Positions 63,400-64,000 of a stretch of 64,000 nt of DNA are shown piece after piece; position 1 is the first letter of the stretch, and every line of letters starts with the position of its first letter. Below the pieces are notes generated by a model. It did no database searches and was not told the origin of the DNA. It saw only the letters and a program-made list of their open reading frames with translations. Both the position numbers and the translations under genes were made by a program. Source of the stretch: Selenomonadaceae bacterium (GTDB lineage: Bacteria; Bacillota; Negativicutes; Selenomonadales; Selenomonadaceae); assembly GCA_024698045.1 (NCBI GenBank), contig JAILRS010000039.1, forward strand, positions 62,001-126,000, written 5' to 3'.

Positions 63400-63626
63400 G
63401 CAGGCGGCACTTTCAGTTGTTACCGAAAGTGTACAAAGTCAACTCAAGTTACAAGCGCGGTCATTAATTACGGTTGTTGAAACCTTTTTCGCGACCATTG
63501 GATGCAACGTCACGTTGCTGGCCTCAACCTTAATCAACACCCCAAGTCAACGTTACTCCAACCGCGGCGATTAGGTTGTCGAAACATTTTTTACATTCGT
63601 TAATAAATTTTAAGGAGAGATAGATT
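63400..63626. other. Gene-free region with hairpins and a short imperfect direct repeat
   Basis: 227 nt between purF and the nitroreductase gene. It holds a hairpin CACTTTC/GAAAGTG (63408-63431), the inverted repeat GCAACGT-C-ACGTTGC (about 63504-63518), and two related stretches, GGTTGTTGAAACCTTTTT near 63473 and GGTTGTCGAAACATTTTT near 63567. No clean rho-independent terminator and no convincing coding frame is seen. Confidence 0.5.
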
Positions 63627-64000
63627 ATGGATTTTTTAGAATTGGTGAAAGCGCGTTATTCGTGCCGGAAATTGACGGACGCGGCAATCGAGCCGGAAAA
63701 AATCGAGCGAATAATTCAATCGGCGATAGCGGCACCCACGGCGAAAAATCTTCAGCGTTACAAAATCTGGCAGATACAATCGCCCGAGGCATTTGACAAA
63801 CTCAAACAAACCACTAATTTTACATTCGGCTCGGCATTGGCATTCGTAATAGGTGCGCAGAAAGACGGAGCATTTGACAGACCTTTCGATAATAAAAATT
63901 TCGCGGAAATAGATGCGGCAATCGTAGCGACACATATGATGTTGGCGATACAGGCGGAAGGACTCGGCACAACTTGGGTCGGATATTTCGACGCGCCTAA
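63627..64000 (+). CDS. Nitroreductase family protein (3' end outside window)
   Basis: Partial FMN-dependent nitroreductase-like protein; 124 codons are in the window and the frame is open to the edge. The N-terminus reads MDFLELVKARYSCRKLTDAA, the usual opening with Arg-Tyr-Ser-Cys-Arg that contacts FMN phosphate. It continues IAAPTAKNLQRYKIW, with the substrate-side Asn-x-Gln, and IDAAIVATHMMLAIQAEGLG and TTWVGYF. AAGGAGA is about 9 nt before the ATG. Such enzymes reduce nitro groups, quinones or enones with NAD(P)H; the substrate is not evident. Confidence 0.9.
   Translation, partial: MDFLELVKARYSCRKLTDAAIEPEKIERIIQSAIAAPTAKNLQRYKIWQIQSPEAFDKLKQTTNFTFGSALAFVIGAQKDGAFDRPFDNKNFAEIDAAIVATHMMLAIQAEGLGTTWVGYFDAP

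Noticed and set aside
63400-63574. Open frame running past the purF stop toward the nitroreductase gene
   Set aside because: It is only the continuation of a shadow frame inside purF, with no start or ribosome site of its own. PurF ends normally, so it is not a frameshifted extension.
1-64000. tRNA or rRNA genes, CRISPR arrays, insertion sequences, prophage
   Set aside because: I scanned the gaps for TTCGA-type tRNA arms, regular repeats, transposase motifs and terminal inverted repeats and found none I could support. Covariance and repeat searches would be needed to exclude small ones.
1-64000. Abundant AAAATTTT-type palindromes
   Set aside because: They mostly arise from Lys, Asn, Phe and Ile codons (AAAATTTT within coding frames) in an AT-leaning genome, so they are not clearly a separate signal, unlike CTGCGCAG.

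Overview
The window looks like chromosome of a diderm Firmicute, most likely class Negativicutes (Selenomonas/Acidaminococcus relatives). This is inferred from gene content, not from a marker gene. Firmicute-type enzymes (CBS-ACT protein, Fe-S type PurF, RibBA, ATP-type PckA, AddB) occur beside outer-membrane traits: ADP-heptose kinase, an RND pump with its fusion protein, CsgG/FlgT-like periplasmic proteins and a periplasmic 5'-nucleotidase. GC content is moderate. About a fifth of the genes appear to start at TTG behind a good Shine-Dalgarno sequence. I see no tRNA or rRNA gene, CRISPR array, prophage or insertion sequence.

Layout. 1-5264 (+): end of a branched-chain amino acid ABC operon (livF), an esterase, a CBS-ACT protein, an unusual solute-binding lipoprotein, then argD-argF. 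5335-8514 (-): a FlgT-N/CsgG-like secreted pair and a TAXI-type TRAP binding protein. 8711-12717 (+): CAP protein, SpoIIE-type phosphatase with a periplasmic sensor, Tat-exported amidase, rnhA; then a convergent AEC carrier. 13811-17279 (+): DAHP synthase, peptide transporter, tyrA. 17349-21589 (+): riboflavin block (ribD, an unknown protein, an FMN riboswitch with terminator, ribE, ribBA, ribH). 21662-31097: thrS, DUF4127 protein, DUF1294 protein, addB, stand-alone AICAR transformylase, heptose kinase. 31164-38837 (-): two exporter operons. One is an RND pump carrying two disabling lesions. The other is a HlyD protein plus an ABC-2 permease fused to a universal stress protein domain. 38925-45318: a glycyl-radical-enzyme cluster (activase, enzyme, fructose-6-phosphate-aldolase-like protein, two DeoR regulators, a TIGR04076 protein). 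45413-54815 (-): sugar-phosphate and envelope precursor genes (pgi, pgm, a second hexose-phosphate mutase, 5'-nucleotidase, FlgT-like paralogue, rmlA, phosphatase). 55052-63399 (+): siroheme/heme genes (sirohaem synthase, hemA, hemC), pckA, larC, EFR1-type ferredoxin, purF. The window ends inside a nitroreductase gene.

Main points of interest: (1) a nonsense codon and a separate frameshift in one RND efflux operon; (2) an ABC-2 permease with a C-terminal UspA domain and no adjacent ATPase; (3) a glycyl radical enzyme-aldolase cluster fitting radical-mediated breakdown of an anhydro- or deoxy-sugar phosphate, with paired AAACGAAA boxes in the divergent promoter region; (4) strong over-representation of the palindrome CTGCGCAG; (5) FlgT-like domains distributed over separate secreted proteins with no flagellar genes nearby. 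Starts were chosen by Shine-Dalgarno spacing and often lie downstream of the longest open frame. All function calls are from sequence reading alone; no database search was run.
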